From assembly GCA_009783865.1 (NCBI GenBank), contig WRCR01000056.1, positions 1 to 13,316 of the forward strand: a stretch of DNA of 13,316 nucleotides, read 5' to 3'. A program made the translations under genes and the position numbers. The notes beneath the pieces were generated by a model. That model had not been told where the DNA came from, did not search any database, and was given only the letters and a program-made list of their open reading frames with translations. Below, piece after piece: positions 13,257-13,316 of the stretch. Position 1 is the stretch's first letter. Every line of letters begins with the position of its first letter. This stretch comes from Planctomycetaceae bacterium (GTDB taxonomy: Bacteria; Planctomycetota; Planctomycetia; Pirellulales; Thermoguttaceae).

Positions 13257-13316
13257 CGGCAATATCGGACGAGAAATCCAGTTTTCTTCACAGTTTCTAA
13301 TTACGGTATTACGTTA

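Noticed and set aside
1..13316. CRISPR array, tRNA, rRNA, insertion sequence or attachment site
   Set aside because: No regularly spaced repeats, no tRNA-like clover segments, no rRNA-like stretches, and no transposase or integrase coding were seen by eye on either strand.

Overview
The window reads as chromosome of a Planctomycetota-type bacterium (PVC group). This is inferred from gene content, not from a marker gene. Pointers are a secreted protein that joins an NPCBM-like domain to a hydrazine-synthase-alpha-like region with two CxxCH haem motifs, a secreted FAD-dependent oxidoreductase with a C-terminal discoidin-like domain, a secreted DUF4838-type protein, and a TIGR03960-type radical SAM protein. 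No rRNA, tRNA, CRISPR array, insertion sequence or integrase was seen.

Left part (1-3440, plus strand) looks accessory. It holds the tail of a phage-like protein, a hairpin, a small secreted protein of unknown function (182-724), and a 286-base gap with two tandem perfect hairpins and a strong sigma70-type promoter. A stand-alone type IIG-like restriction-modification enzyme follows (1011-3389). Its coding sequence looks more AT-rich by eye than the genes to its right. It ends at a strong hairpin (3400-3417) placed between two convergent genes.

Middle part (3447-10630, minus strand) holds three large exported proteins in tandem: DUF4838 plus CBM9-like (10630-8939), NPCBM plus HzsA-like dihaem (8798-5790), and the FAD oxidoreductase plus discoidin-like protein (5669-3447). 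Each has its own good ribosome binding site and a readable promoter. Two of the promoters carry an inverted repeat just downstream of the -10 box, where a repressor could bind. Together they suggest a periplasmic or surface system that binds glycans and carries out redox chemistry on them, but substrate and reaction are unknown.

Right part (10740-13316) holds a small lipoprotein gene and a radical SAM gene that starts with TTG, 18 bases apart and probably co-transcribed on the minus strand. They are followed by a decayed PIN-domain toxin fragment that overlaps an intact small partner gene. The radical SAM protein appears to lack the usual C-terminal tail, and the PIN fragment lacks its N-terminal half. 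The two meet within about 3 bases near 11220, which looks like a deletion junction. A promoter facing right near 13251 probably serves a gene beyond the window.
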